From NCBI GenBank assembly GCA_964636985.1, contig CAZWSX010000034.1, forward strand, positions 1 to 61,084: a stretch of DNA of 61,084 nt. Reading direction: 5' to 3'. Numbering within the stretch: position 1 is the first letter of the stretch; each line of letters opens with the position of its first letter. This stretch comes from CAZWSX01 sp964636985 (lineage in GTDB: Bacteria; Planctomycetota; Planctomycetia; Pirellulales; Pirellulaceae). The position numbers and the translations under genes were made by a program. Below the pieces are notes generated by a model. That model had not been told where the DNA came from and ran no database searches. It saw nothing but the letters and a program-made list of their open reading frames with translations. Shown one piece after another: positions 60,786 through 61,084 of this stretch.

Positions 60786-61084
60786 ATGAACGAGGTGCGA
60801 CTGCATATCGAATTGGATGGTGTCGTCCAAGGCATCGGAATGCGCCCACATGTCGCCCGTCTTGCATTTAAGTGCGGCCTTACAGGGTTTGTTCGGAACA
60901 ACGCTCGAGGAGTCGAGCTGGAAGTGCAGGGCCGGCCTTCTAGCCTCGATCAGTTCCGTCGACAACTGACTGCTGATTCGCCGCAGTTGGGTTCCTCGAC
61001 ACGCCTCACTTGCCACGAAATTCCTAACTCGCTTAGTCCCGAACCTTTTCGCATTGTTGAGAGCCAGCAACAAGGCGACGTTCG
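60786..61084 (+). CDS. hypF: HypF, [NiFe]-hydrogenase carbamoyltransferase, N-terminal part (runs off the right edge)
   Basis: The first 99 residues are visible. They form the acylphosphatase-like domain of HypF: VQGIGMRPHVARLAFKCGLT with the catalytic arginine, then FVRNNARGVELEVQG with the catalytic asparagine. Free-standing acylphosphatases are about 90 residues and would end here, but the frame stays open past residue 90 and reads FRIVESQQQG, where HypF continues into its zinc-finger region. HypF helps build the cyanide ligands of [NiFe] hydrogenases, so a hydrogenase, perhaps one that recycles nitrogenase hydrogen, is likely encoded elsewhere. Confidence 0.8.
   Translation, partial: MNEVRLHIELDGVVQGIGMRPHVARLAFKCGLTGFVRNNARGVELEVQGRPSSLDQFRRQLTADSPQLGSSTRLTCHEIPNSLSPEPFRIVESQQQGDV

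Noticed and set aside
60786..61084. Stand-alone acylphosphatase gene
   Set aside because: The frame remains open beyond the length of a free acylphosphatase, and the sequence continues as in HypF.

Overview
The window looks like a chromosomal segment of a planctomycete (Pirellulales/Gemmatales-like) carrying a complete molybdenum nitrogenase gene set. The lineage call is an inference from a DUF1559 prepilin-like C-terminus, a Tat-exported DUF1501 protein, secreted beta-propeller proteins, a dense set of hybrid kinases and planctomycete-style insertion sequences. No rRNA or tRNA was seen to confirm it.

Positions 1-22.8 kb hold nitrogen fixation genes. draT (plus strand) faces a long minus-strand array that reads, in transcriptional order, nifH-D-K-T-fdx-nafY-DUF6129-nifE-N-X-DUF269-DUF683-fdxB, then nifU-S-V-W-Z-hesA-moaD, then nifA. 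A SIR2-like gene and a BFD-like [2Fe-2S] gene diverge from nifH. They converge with a second minus-strand unit nifB-fdx-iscA-mop. I can read sigma-54 (-24/-12) promoters in front of nifA, nifU, nifH, the SIR2-like gene and nifB. TGT-N10-ACA NifA sites lie about 100-190 bp upstream of nifU, nifH, nifB and the SIR2-like gene. Together these cover the enzyme (HDK), cofactor assembly (B, E, N, X, V, NafY), Fe-S and sulfur supply (U, S, IscA, HesA/MoaD), ferredoxins, molybdate binding and post-translational switch-off (DraT). draG, nifL, nifQ and nifM are not in the window.

Positions 23.5-31.3 kb hold a small membrane protein, a DUF1501 protein, an acyl-CoA desaturase, a cytochrome c'-like protein and an Rrf2 regulator separated by a strong 11-bp-arm palindrome, a YkgJ-like cysteine-cluster protein, and a three-gene electron-transfer module (tetraheme cytochrome, Fe-S protein, NrfD-like membrane protein) without a catalytic subunit.

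Positions 31.7-48.7 kb are a plastic region. It has a decayed IS481-like transposase, a TonB receptor/YfiR-like/hybrid-kinase operon facing a diguanylate cyclase, a PAS kinase with an internal deletion and a response regulator, an insertion sequence whose transposase is frameshifted, two secreted beta-propeller proteins, and a tyrosine-recombinase remnant.

Positions 48.7-56.9 kb form a sulfide/persulfide detoxification operon behind an ArsR (BigR/SqrR-like) repressor with two copies of an inverted-repeat operator: rhodanese, MBL-fold persulfide dioxygenase with rhodanese domains, TauE exporter, mitochondrial-type sulfide:quinone oxidoreductase, two methyltransferases (one secreted and fused to a DsrE-like domain) and a CoA-disulfide-reductase/rhodanese fusion.

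Positions 57-61 kb carry a divergent GroEL paralogue preceded by a near-perfect sigma-54 promoter, a coiled-coil protein, a YbaK-type deacylase, a GalT-like enzyme and the start of hypF. The sigma-54 promoter on groEL is the most unexpected regulatory signal outside the nif block.
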